A program made the position numbers and the translations under genes. From Geitlerinema sp. S16 (lineage in GTDB: Bacteria > Cyanobacteriota > Cyanobacteriia > Cyanobacteriales > Geitlerinemataceae), in contig JAABST010000019.1 in the NCBI GenBank assembly GCA_011390275.1, forward strand, positions 1 through 64,000: 64,000 nucleotides of DNA, given 5' to 3'. How positions within the stretch are numbered: the first letter of the stretch is position 1; each line of letters opens with the position of its first letter. A model generated the notes under the pieces. The model did no database searches, was not told where the DNA came from, and saw only the letters and a program-made list of their open reading frames with translations. Of the stretch, positions 55,750-63,214 are shown one piece after another.

Positions 55750-55777
55750 TTGACGCTTCCGTGTAGGATCGTTATAT
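55750..55777 (+). promoter_or_regulatory. Predicted sigma-70-type promoter
   Basis: TTGACG (55750-55755), a 16-base spacer and TTATAT (55772-55777) lie 37 bases upstream of the start codon at 55815. The -35 hexamer is also one arm of a GCGTCAA/TTGACGC hairpin. Confidence 0.5.
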
Positions 55778-55814
55778 TCAAGTTCATACAGGGGTCGAAA
55801 CACCCAAGAAACGT

Positions 55815-56165
55815 ATGCAAGACAAACAGAAAGTCACGTTATATCTGTCTCAAGAACTGCATCGCAATCTCAAGATTCGTGCAGCCATAGACGGTGAACC
55901 GATGTCCTCGCTCGCAGAACGCGCCTTGCTTTTTTATCTGGAGCATCCTGAAGCGATCGCGGATTTAGAAGCCTCGATCGGCAAAAACCATAGACTCTAT
56001 CACTGTCCCGACTGTGCGACCCCCGTCGTCGTTCGTGAAGGCGATCTTGTCTCTGTCGCCAGCATGTCGAGTCTGTTAGAAGATGAGGCGGTTGATGTTG
56101 ACGAGCTGAAGATTAGCCCACACGTCGATCGTTCAGCCGGTGAAGGTAACCTCGTCACCTGCTAG
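55815..56165 (+). CDS. Ribbon-helix-helix protein with CxxC motif
   Basis: Residues ~5-48 (KVTLYLSQELHRNLKIRAAIDGEPMSSLAERALLFYL) fit a CopG/Arc-type ribbon-helix-helix DNA-binding domain. A short segment with HCPDC (one CxxC, possibly a half zinc site) follows, then an acidic tail. The length is 116 residues. It ends 130 bases before ycf46 on the same strand and may be co-transcribed with it. Confidence 0.75.
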   Translation: MQDKQKVTLYLSQELHRNLKIRAAIDGEPMSSLAERALLFYLEHPEAIADLEASIGKNHRLYHCPDCATPVVVREGDLVSVASMSSLLEDEAVDVDELKISPHVDRSAGEGNLVTC

Positions 56166-56295
56166 CCTTAATAAGGTCAGACCCCAAGCCAGCCGAGATT
56201 TTCACCGAATTACGTTCTCGTCTCTGGTGGCTAACTCCTCGATTTTTCAGGCTCTATGTAGTCCTTTGCTGTCCTCTGTACGTAGGTCAATCCCA

Positions 56296-57807
56296 ATGAG
56301 AGAAGAGCTAAATATTCTCATCCAAGCTCAATATCCCCTGATCTACCTCGTAACCTTTGAGGAGGAGCGGGCAGAGCAGTCGATCGTGACCTTGGCTAAA
56401 TCGCTGCCGTCGCTCCCACGAGTGTTTTCCTGGACGGTGACCAAAGGACTCAGTGAAGTCAACGAAGCCTCAGGAGGAAGCCCCCACAACACCATTTCCC
56501 CTGAAGCCGCTCTGGATTGGGTCGTACGCCACAAGGGTTCTGGCATCTATATATTTAAAGACCTACATCCCTTCCTTGATAATCCGAGTGTGACTCGCTC
56601 CCTGCGGGATGCCGTGGCCTACTTTAAGGGCAGCGACAAATCAATCATCTTGATGTCGCCCGTGCAAAACATCCCGACAGAGATGGAAAAAGAGGTGGTC
56701 GTTCTTGATTTCGACTTGCCAGATATGGGCGAGCTTAACCGGGTGTTGAATACCCAGTTACTCGACAGCAGCAGCCCGCGACCGACGCCAAGTGGGCGTG
56801 AGAAACTGCTCACGGCGACTTTAGGTCTGACGAAAGACGAAGCGGAGAAGGTGTATCGCAAAGCCTGTGTCAAGGCGGGTCAGTTGACCGAAGCGGAGGT
56901 CGAAATTGTTCTATCTGAGAAAAAGCAGCTCATCAAGCGCAACGGCATTCTGGAGTATATCGAGGAGGACGAAACGCTCGATTCGATCGGCGGTCTCGAA
57001 GAACTCAAGCACTGGCTGTTCCAGCGATCAGATGCATTTACCGAGAAAGCGCGGGAGTATGGCCTACCCCAACCGAAAGGAATGCTCATCCTCGGGGTTC
57101 CTGGCTGTGGTAAATCGCTGATTGCCAAAACGACCTCGCGATTGTGGGGCTTGCCGCTCCTGCGTCTCGATATTGGCCGCGTCTATGACGGTTCCACCGT
57201 TGGGCGATCGGAGGCAAACCTGCGAAACGCTCTCAAAACTGCCGAGTCCATTTCGCCCGCCATTTTATTCATCGACGAACTCGACAAAGCCTTTGCCGGT
57301 GGTGCAGGTTCAGCGGACTCCGATGGTGGAACCTCTAGCCGGATCTTTGGCTCATTTTTAACCTGGATGCAGGAAAAGACCTCTCCGGTGTTCGTGATGG
57401 CCACAGCAAACCGAGTTGATCGGCTTCCTGGTGAGTTTCTCCGCAAAGGTCGCTTCGACGAAATCTTCTTTGTTGACCTGCCCAACGTTGACGAGCGCGA
57501 GGACATCTACCGAATTCACCTCGAAAAGCGTCGCCCGCAGATCGATCGCTTCAATCTCAATCAGCTCGCGAAAGTTTCCGAAGGCTTCTCCGGCGCTGAA
57601 ATCGAGCAGGCGATCGTCGCCGCGATGTACGAAGCCTTTGCCCAAAATCGTGAATTCACCCAGCTTGACATCATCGCCGCCGTCAAATCGACGCTGCCGC
57701 TCTCCAAGACGATGACCGAGCAGGTGACCGCGCTGCGAGACTGGGCGCGACAGCGAGCGCGACCCGCCGCGTCTTCCATGGCTGACTATCAGCGCATGGA
57801 ATCCTAA
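56296..57807 (+). CDS. ycf46: Ycf46 AAA+ ATPase
   Basis: The ATG at 56296 (MREELNILIQAQYPLIYLVTFEE) gives 503 residues, the usual Ycf46 length; the frame open back to 56140 is not used. The AAA+ module is complete: Walker A GVPGCGKSLIAK, Walker B ILFIDELDKAFAGG, then sensor 1 VMATANRVDRLPGEFLRKGRFDE with the arginine finger region. In cyanobacteria Ycf46 is linked to photosynthetic growth and inorganic-carbon response; the mechanism is unknown. Confidence 0.95.
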   Translation: MREELNILIQAQYPLIYLVTFEEERAEQSIVTLAKSLPSLPRVFSWTVTKGLSEVNEASGGSPHNTISPEAALDWVVRHKGSGIYIFKDLHPFLDNPSVTRSLRDAVAYFKGSDKSIILMSPVQNIPTEMEKEVVVLDFDLPDMGELNRVLNTQLLDSSSPRPTPSGREKLLTATLGLTKDEAEKVYRKACVKAGQLTEAEVEIVLSEKKQLIKRNGILEYIEEDETLDSIGGLEELKHWLFQRSDAFTEKAREYGLPQPKGMLILGVPGCGKSLIAKTTSRLWGLPLLRLDIGRVYDGSTVGRSEANLRNALKTAESISPAILFIDELDKAFAGGAGSADSDGGTSSRIFGSFLTWMQEKTSPVFVMATANRVDRLPGEFLRKGRFDEIFFVDLPNVDEREDIYRIHLEKRRPQIDRFNLNQLAKVSEGFSGAEIEQAIVAAMYEAFAQNREFTQLDIIAAVKSTLPLSKTMTEQVTALRDWARQRARPAASSMADYQRMES

Positions 57808-57857
57808 AAGCTTTCTCGTCCGATCGTCAATCTCAACACGCGATCGAGCGGGCAAAG

Positions 57858-58034
57858 GCTAGCGATCAGAATCACCACCTACGCTAGCAGTACCATGCCA
57901 TTCGTGGCATTCACAAAAGTCGCCATAGGGCATTGGGAGACTCTAAACGGACGTTGAGACTCGGTAAGCCTACTCCGGTAGCGTTAGTCTATGAAGCGTC
58001 AAAAAATCCTCGCTCCTTGAGGACGAGGAGGTAT
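57858..58034 (+). ncRNA. Orphan IS200/IS605-type right end / omega-RNA-like sequence
   Basis: This non-coding stretch is densely structured. GCTAGCG (57858-57864) pairs with CGCTAGC (57882-57888). ATGCCA (57895-57900) pairs with TGGCAT (57905-57910) over a TTCG tetraloop. TCCTCG (58007-58012) pairs with CGAGGA (58024-58029). The text GGGAGACTCTAAACGGAC...GTCTATGAAGCGTCAA...GAGGAGGTATGTCAA closely resembles what I remember of the 3' ends of cyanobacterial tnpB elements, where the guide RNA is made. No tnpB or tnpA is present, so this would be a relic or a stand-alone guide. An open frame through it (57933-58160) is not believed to be coding. Confidence 0.55.
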
Positions 58035-58092
58035 GTCAAAACCAAACCAAACACACCAACACACGTTTGCAATCCCCTAGGAGAAATCCCTC

Positions 58093-58446
58093 ATGTCTCA
58101 CTTCAGCACCCTGCGCACCAAAATCACCGACGCCACCGTTCTCAAATCCGCCCTAAGTGATCTCGGCATTCAAACAAAAACCGAAGCTGACATCCGTGGC
58201 TACAACGGTCAGCGTGTTCGTGCCGACATCGTCGCTGTCCTCGAAGGCGATTACGACCTCGGCTGGTCGCGCAATAGCGATGGTTCCTTCGACCTCATCG
58301 CTGATCTTTGGGGCGTCGCGAAAAAGCACAACCAAACGGAACTGATCAACTCGATCAATCAGAAATACGCTGTTAACAAAACCCTGGCAGAAGTTCGCCG
58401 CCCCGGCTTGCAAAACGCTAATGTCAAGCTGGTCGTCCAAAAATAA
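58093..58446 (+). CDS. ycf35: Ycf35 (DUF1257) family protein
   Basis: The 117-residue protein starts MSHFSTLRTKITDATVLKSAL, the Ycf35 N-terminus, and contains VRADIVAVLEGDYDLGWSR and AEVRRPGLQNANVKLVVQ. An AGGAG ribosome-binding site lies upstream of the ATG. The function is unknown. It ends at a strong terminator. Confidence 0.92.
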   Translation: MSHFSTLRTKITDATVLKSALSDLGIQTKTEADIRGYNGQRVRADIVAVLEGDYDLGWSRNSDGSFDLIADLWGVAKKHNQTELINSINQKYAVNKTLAEVRRPGLQNANVKLVVQK

Positions 58447-58487
58447 CATCGGTTTCTGCGCGTTCCTATCCTTCCCCTAACAACCTC

Positions 58488-58527
58488 AAAGGCTAGTTTC
58501 TTTACTTGAAGAAACTAGCCTTTTTTT
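58488..58527 (+). terminator. Terminator of ycf35
   Basis: GGCTAGTTTC pairs perfectly with GAAACTAGCC across a 10-base loop, followed by seven T. Confidence 0.93.
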
Positions 58528-58576
58528 GTATTTTTGATTGACCGGCCCAGGAAACGAAACTTAAGACGAAACTTAA

Positions 58577-58719
58577 ATATAGCAGAAGCCGATTAGATTA
58601 GGACACTCTCGTCTAAGTTGAAAACCGCACTACTTGCTTCGCAAAGGCTACGCCAACGACTCCGCTCAGTGCTCTCAGCTTTTTTTGATACGTCCTAAGC
58701 AAATCGTTTTTTGCTATAT
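58577..58719. mobile_element. 143-bp MITE sharing its core with family A
   Basis: The terminal inverted repeats are ATATAGCAGAAGCCGATTAG on the left and, read inward from the right, ATATAGCAAAAAACGATTTG, both continuing to TTAGGAC (28 bases in all). The ends differ from those of family A, yet the core CGCACTACTTGCTTCGCAAA and GCTACGCCAACGACTCCGCT is nearly identical to that of the 138-bp elements. It is non-coding. Confidence 0.8.
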
Positions 58720-58791
58720 GAGTACTATTTGGATTTTGTTGGGTTAAATCTCGTTTAACCCGGTAGACAAAACTGAATGGAGAAGATCTTT

Positions 58792-58872
58792 ATGTCAACT
58801 CCAAATGAGAGTTTTGCTCCAGATGGTAGGAGGAAACATTGTTATTTAAAAATACCGTCGGAGGACTCTTAA
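58792..58872 (+). other. Possible 26-codon open frame
   Basis: A GGAG sequence precedes an ATG at 58792; the frame encodes 26 residues (MSTPNESFAPDGRRKHCYLK onward) and ends overlapping the stop of the minus-strand gene. There is no similarity I can name, so it is recorded only as possible. Confidence 0.2.
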
Positions 58873-59270
58873 CGCTTTTGTCGTTCGAGATCTCGTAAAC
58901 AGTCCGCGTAATAACTCACAACTTCTACACGAACCCAGCTATTGCTATCCATGGCATCAAGGAGATCGCGTAACCGAGGTTCTTCTGCGAGCAAAGGGCG
59001 CAGGGTTTCACGGTCTTCAATTAATTGTCGCGCTAATTCGATCGTGGCCCGAAAATCGTCGCAGTTATGGCAATAACCATCACGATCGGAACCCACCTGA
59101 CGCCACGCAAGGCGGACGACCCACCGACTCAATCCCGGAATTTGCCACACCCAATAGGACTTAAGGAGAGACTTCAACAAACGACTGCGGGTACTCAGAA
59201 GTTGCCATGTTTGTTGAACTAGAGAATCAGCACCATCAGAAACACAAAGCGAGGACGTAGAAGCAACCAT
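58869..59270 (-). CDS. Hypothetical protein
   Basis: The ATG at 59270 (MVASTSSLCVSDG) gives 133 residues; a start at 59330 would add twenty. The protein is mostly helical and soluble, with HNCDDFRATIELARQLIEDRETLRPLL in the middle and a basic end (RDLERQKR). Two cysteines near residue 70 are isolated. No family is recognised. Confidence 0.6.
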   Translation of the reverse strand: MVASTSSLCVSDGADSLVQQTWQLLSTRSRLLKSLLKSYWVWQIPGLSRWVVRLAWRQVGSDRDGYCHNCDDFRATIELARQLIEDRETLRPLLAEEPRLRDLLDAMDSNSWVRVEVVSYYADCLRDLERQKR

Positions 59271-59330
59271 AGACTCACTCAAAAATCGGAATCGAAGATG
59301 ATCGCACCGTTGGCGATCTGTAAGGCTCAC

Positions 59331-59736
59331 CTGTTAAACCCTAGATTACGGTCAATTTTAAGGGAATGATACGGAGAGCGCTTCAGTATATCCTAGTTAA
59401 TTGCGGAATGTATCTGTTTGAATAAAAGATAGCTGAATCTTCTAGCTAGAATGGTGAAGTCGAGACGCAAAGGGGTTTAGAGCGATAGAAGTCCTGGATC
59501 AATTTGCCCCGGAATCGGGGTTAAGGCTTCAGCATAAACTCAAGTATCAAGCTGGGTTTTAAAAAGCTAGACCGCAGGAAGATTACGCAATTATGCGCAG
59601 ATGGCAATCACCACAGTCCTTAAATGGTCTTCTGGATGCGCTATTCCAGTAGGTTAAAACTCACAAGCCCACGTAAATTCACAGAAAATCCTGTTCAAGG
59701 TCACAAGAATTGACCTGAAAGTCAGGATTTTGTGAC
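59331..59736. other. Intergenic region between the hypothetical gene and gshB
   Basis: No gene is supported. Near the end of gshB, GGTCACAA and TTGTGACC (about 59699-59736) flank a smaller CCTGA/TCAGG stem, forming a nested hairpin that may end the gshB transcript although no T-run is seen. Confidence 0.5.
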
Positions 59737-60723
59737 CTAAGCCTGTCGGTTTGGGCAGTGCGCTTCGACCCAGGCGATCGTCTGGTCACCGAGGTTGACA
59801 CCATCGAGGCGATCGATCTCGCGGATGCCGGTGGGGCTGGTGACGTTAATTTCGGTGATGTAGCCGCCAATCACGTCTAAGCCGACGAAGTAGAGGCCGT
59901 CGCGTTGCAGGATTGGCGCGATCGTCCGGCACATCTCGCGTTCATGGTCGGTGATCTCGGCCTTGGCGACGCGCCCGCCGACGGCCATGTTGCCGCGAAA
60001 CTCATTGCCCGTCGGGATACGATTTACCGCGCCGTTCGGCTCACCGTTAAGCAAAATGATCCGCTTATCGCCGTCTTTGGCAGCGGGTAGAAATTGCTGC
60101 ACCATCACCGGCAGGGAGCTGCGATGGGTGCTGATTTCAATCATTGAATTAAAGTTGCGATCGCCATCTTCCAAAAATAAAATCCCCTCACCCGCCATAC
60201 CGCCGATCGGCTTCAGCACGGCGCGCCCCTGATCCGCGACAAACTGGCGAATCACATCTTTATCCGCAGAGACGATCGTTGTCGGCATTAACTCCGTGAA
60301 CTGAAGGCCGTACATTTTCTCGTTGGCCTGACGCAGTCCGGAGGGACGATTCACGACGAGGGTTTGGCTCGCATCGACGTAATCCAGAATGTAGGTGGCG
60401 TAGAGGTAAGGCGTATTGACGGGCGGATCGGTGCGCATGAAAACCGCATCCATCGTGTCCAAGTCCACGATGCTCGCGGCGTCGGTGTATTCAAACCACT
60501 CGCGCACGGCCAGCCATTTGTCGCCCGCGTCGTTGAGCGTAACGGGGGTGAAGCGCACAGGGCGAACGGAGGCGAAGGCACGTCCGGCGGTGACTCCGAG
60601 GGATGCCGCCTGGGTGACATAGACCGCGTGGCCGCGAGCTTGGGCGGCTTCCATCAGGGCGACGGTGCTATCGTGGCCAGGATCGAGGCGATCGAGCGGG
60701 TCGAGGATGAACGTAAATTTCAC
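59737..60723 (-). CDS. gshB: Glutathione synthetase
   Basis: GshB joins gamma-glutamylcysteine and glycine using ATP. The 328-residue protein begins MKFTFILDPLDRLDPGHDST, has the substrate region DAVFMRTDPPVNTPYLYATYILD, and carries ATP-grasp motifs including LKPIGGMAGEGILFL and the GLDVIGGYITEINVTSPTG metal site. The length is normal. It is followed at its 5' side by the ABC permease gene on the same strand. Confidence 0.97.
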   Translation of the reverse strand: MKFTFILDPLDRLDPGHDSTVALMEAAQARGHAVYVTQAASLGVTAGRAFASVRPVRFTPVTLNDAGDKWLAVREWFEYTDAASIVDLDTMDAVFMRTDPPVNTPYLYATYILDYVDASQTLVVNRPSGLRQANEKMYGLQFTELMPTTIVSADKDVIRQFVADQGRAVLKPIGGMAGEGILFLEDGDRNFNSMIEISTHRSSLPVMVQQFLPAAKDGDKRIILLNGEPNGAVNRIPTGNEFRGNMAVGGRVAKAEITDHEREMCRTIAPILQRDGLYFVGLDVIGGYITEINVTSPTGIREIDRLDGVNLGDQTIAWVEAHCPNRQA

Positions 60724-60805
60724 GGCAAGCCTAGGAGCGAAGGGTGTTGAGCCAAATCAGAGGCTATTATCGACTAAATTTGTCGGTCTAGCAGCGATCG
60801 CGCTC

Positions 60806-61645
60806 TTAACCCTTAATGCCACTGGCGGCATCCGACGCGACGACGTAGCGTTGCAGAATGGCGAACACGATTAACACCGGCACGATCGAGATGATCGACC
60901 CGGCGGCGATCGCCCGCCAGTCGAGGGCAAACGATCCGGCCAGTTTGGCAACGCCCAGGGGCAGGGTGTAGAGTTCCGGGCGATCGAGGACGATCAGCGG
61001 CCAGAGGAAATCACTCCAGGAGCCGATAAAGGTAAACGTAGCGAGGGTGGCGATCGCCGGACGAACGGCGGGCAACATCACATGCCACCAGATGCCCAGC
61101 TCGGAACACCCATCGAGCCGCGCCGATTCTTCGAGATCCTTCGGCACGCTGATGAAAGCTTGACGGAGCAGAAAAATCCCGAAGGCTCCGGCGATCGCGG
61201 GCAACATCACGCCGAGATAGGTATTTTTCAAGCCCAGTTGTACGGTCAGGACGTAGAGCGGAATCATGACGATCTGGAACGGGATGGCGATCGTGGCGAC
61301 GACGCTGGCGAAGAGGAACGATCGGCCACGAAATTGCAGCCGCGCCAGGGGGTAGGCGGCGAGGGAACAAAAGAGGAGGTTGAGCAGGACGGTCAGCCCG
61401 GAGACGATCGTGCTGTTCATCAGGTAGCGCCCAAAGGGTTCGGCCTGCCAAACGCGGGTGAAGTTGGCAAAGGTTGGGCGGCGTGGGAGGAACTCGGGCG
61501 GAAACTGGAAGATATTTTCGTCGGGGGATTTGAGCGCGGTACTGAGCAGCCAGAGCAGCGGGAACAACATCAGCACGGCGATCGCGCTGAGGAGGAGGTA
61601 GCGCAGGAGGGTCGATCGGCGTGAGGTTGAGGCGGTGGTTTCCAC
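60806..61645 (-). CDS. Carbohydrate ABC transporter permease (MalG-like)
   Basis: The 279-residue protein has six hydrophobic helices and the permease EAA loop (DLEESARLDGCSELGIWWHVMLPAVRP). The N-terminus carries the first helix (LLLSAIAVLMLFPLLWLLSTALKS) typical of the MalG branch. The partner permease, binding protein and ATPase are not in the window, so the substrate (sugar or osmolyte) is undetermined. Confidence 0.93.
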   Translation of the reverse strand: METTASTSRRSTLLRYLLLSAIAVLMLFPLLWLLSTALKSPDENIFQFPPEFLPRRPTFANFTRVWQAEPFGRYLMNSTIVSGLTVLLNLLFCSLAAYPLARLQFRGRSFLFASVVATIAIPFQIVMIPLYVLTVQLGLKNTYLGVMLPAIAGAFGIFLLRQAFISVPKDLEESARLDGCSELGIWWHVMLPAVRPAIATLATFTFIGSWSDFLWPLIVLDRPELYTLPLGVAKLAGSFALDWRAIAAGSIISIVPVLIVFAILQRYVVASDAASGIKG

Positions 61646-61720
61646 GGTGGTGCGCTGGGTGTTGCCAGACGGAATGATGGCTTATTATCCGTTGCGGATG
61701 AGACGAATCATTGAGGAGAT

Positions 61721-61755
61721 CAGAAGTCGGAGTTCTTCGAGAACTCTGACTTCTG
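61721..61755. other. Strong palindrome between permease and Uma2 genes
   Basis: CAGAAGTCGGAGTTCT pairs with the following GAACTCTGACTTCTG (one mismatch) around a TCGA turn. No T-run is present. It lies 3' of the Uma2 gene and 5' of the permease gene and may act as a weak terminator. Confidence 0.55.
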
Positions 61756-61790
61756 AGGTGAGACTCAGTTCAGATCGCCAAACCGAGCCG

Positions 61791-62354
61791 TTAATTCCAC
61801 AGACTATCGATCAAATCCTGAATCGTCAGCTCCAGCCGATCGGCAAAACTAGGAACCGGCAGCCGATCGCCCGATCGATCAAAATATTGTGTCCGGCGAT
61901 CGGGCGTATGTACAAACACCGTAAAATCATCCGGATCGATTAACCAACCCAACTCGCAGCCATAATCGAGGCAATGCAAAATATTTTTCGTCGGACGGGT
62001 TGGGCGTTGATCCGGCGAGAGGATTTCGATCGTCCAGTCTGGAGCGCGATCGAATTGGTTTGCGACGCTGCCATCCGCATCACGCGGGATTTTGTCCCAG
62101 GTAAACACCGCGATATCGGGGACGATCGAACGATTCCCAAAGGTGCAGCGTAACTCCGTCCCGGCACGGGCAATGCGAGGCTGGCGTAACGCGGAATTAA
62201 TGCTAGCCGTCAGTTCAGATTGGAGGTAACTGTGTTTACCTTGGGGCATTGGCTTTTGATAAATTTCACCCGCGTGGTATTCGCTCGCGGGCTTCGTTTC
62301 CGGTTGCGCGAGGAATTGATCGAGGGTGAGCGACGCGATTTGAGCTGGGGTCAT
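61791..62354 (-). CDS. Uma2 family (DUF820) nuclease-like protein
   Basis: The 187-residue protein has the Uma2 pattern: LTLDQFLAQPETKPASEYHAGEIYQKP, VPDIAVFTWDKIP and WTIEILSPDQRPTRPTKNILHCLDYGCELGWLIDPDD. The PD-(D/E)xK-like Asp and Glu are visible in VPDIAV and IEILSP. The family is hugely expanded in cyanobacteria with unclear roles. A second member lies just upstream. Confidence 0.92.
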   Translation of the reverse strand: MTPAQIASLTLDQFLAQPETKPASEYHAGEIYQKPMPQGKHSYLQSELTASINSALRQPRIARAGTELRCTFGNRSIVPDIAVFTWDKIPRDADGSVANQFDRAPDWTIEILSPDQRPTRPTKNILHCLDYGCELGWLIDPDDFTVFVHTPDRRTQYFDRSGDRLPVPSFADRLELTIQDLIDSLWN

Positions 62355-62466
62355 GGGGCGATCGCGATGTGAATGGTCTGGGCTGGGGGTGATGGTTCGA
62401 TTATCGTTTTAACCACGTCATCCTGAAGATCTTCGACTTCCCTACACTCGTCAGGAATCAGCGAAT

Positions 62467-63027
62467 TCAGTGAATATCGGTCTCTTCATAAATATCTGCG
62501 ATCGCGATCGTACAATCCACACTCACCAATTGGAGCGGTTCGGTAACCTCCCTCAGACTCCAGTGGTCGCGATCGTCGCGCTGGAAGTGTTCGATTTGTT
62601 GGCGATCGGTGGAGACGAGAAGGTATTCGCTCAAGCTGGGAATGGTGCGATAGTCGGCGAATTTTTCGGTGCGATCAAACCGGGCGGTGCTGGGTGAGAG
62701 AACTTCGATGATTAGGCGGGGGTGATTGATGTATTGCTGGGTGGAGGGGCGATCGCGATCGTCGCAGGTGATGGCGAGATCAGCGCAGTAAAAAGCATTG
62801 CAAGCATCGAGGCGGGTTTTTACACTTTCGGTGAAGACATAACAGCCGGAGCCGCGAAGGTGGGTTTTTAAGGCAAAGAACAGGTTACCGACGATCGCGT
62901 TGTGGTTAAGCGTACCGCCGGTCATGGCGAAGACTTCGCCGTCGCGATATTCGTGGCGGATGGGGCTGATTTCTTCGGCGGCGATGTAGTCTTCGGGGGT
63001 GATGTAGAGGGGATCGCTGGCGAGCAT
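62467..63027 (-). CDS. Uma2 family (DUF820) nuclease-like protein
   Basis: The ATG at 63027 (MLASDPLYITPEDYIAAEE) gives 186 residues; the frame continues to 63267 but that leader is Pro/Arg-rich and does not fit the family. The core motifs are HEYRDGEVFAMTGGTLNHN, CADLAITCDDRD and LIIEVLSPSTARFDRTEKFADYRTIPSLSEYLLV. It is a paralog of the neighbouring gene but clearly diverged from it. Confidence 0.92.
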   Translation of the reverse strand: MLASDPLYITPEDYIAAEEISPIRHEYRDGEVFAMTGGTLNHNAIVGNLFFALKTHLRGSGCYVFTESVKTRLDACNAFYCADLAITCDDRDRPSTQQYINHPRLIIEVLSPSTARFDRTEKFADYRTIPSLSEYLLVSTDRQQIEHFQRDDRDHWSLREVTEPLQLVSVDCTIAIADIYEETDIH

Positions 63028-63214
63028 GGCGCGTACTGTGGGGAATAGCTCGATTATCGGGGATGTCTCTAGCGTTCGTTGGGGGTGCGAGGGAGTATGT
63101 GGAGTTGCTCGGGGGGAGTTTACCGTGTCGCGATCGGGAGGTCTGGGGAAAAATCGATCGCGACACGGCGAGGGTCTAAGGGCGAAAAAAGCCCAAGCGC
63201 AAAGAGCTAAAGCG

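Larger units (their letters stand above)
55425..55814. other. Divergent intergenic region, ycf51 / RHH gene
   Basis: No gene is supported. It carries an inverted repeat TGTAA-n7-TTACA (55706-55722), a GCGTCAA/TTGACGC hairpin (55729-55756), and a promoter-like pair at 55750-55777. Confidence 0.55.

Noticed and set aside
57933..58160. 75-codon plus-strand frame between ycf46 and ycf35
   Set aside because: It runs through the strongly structured IS200/IS605-like region and into ycf35 in another frame; it is better explained as non-coding RNA sequence.
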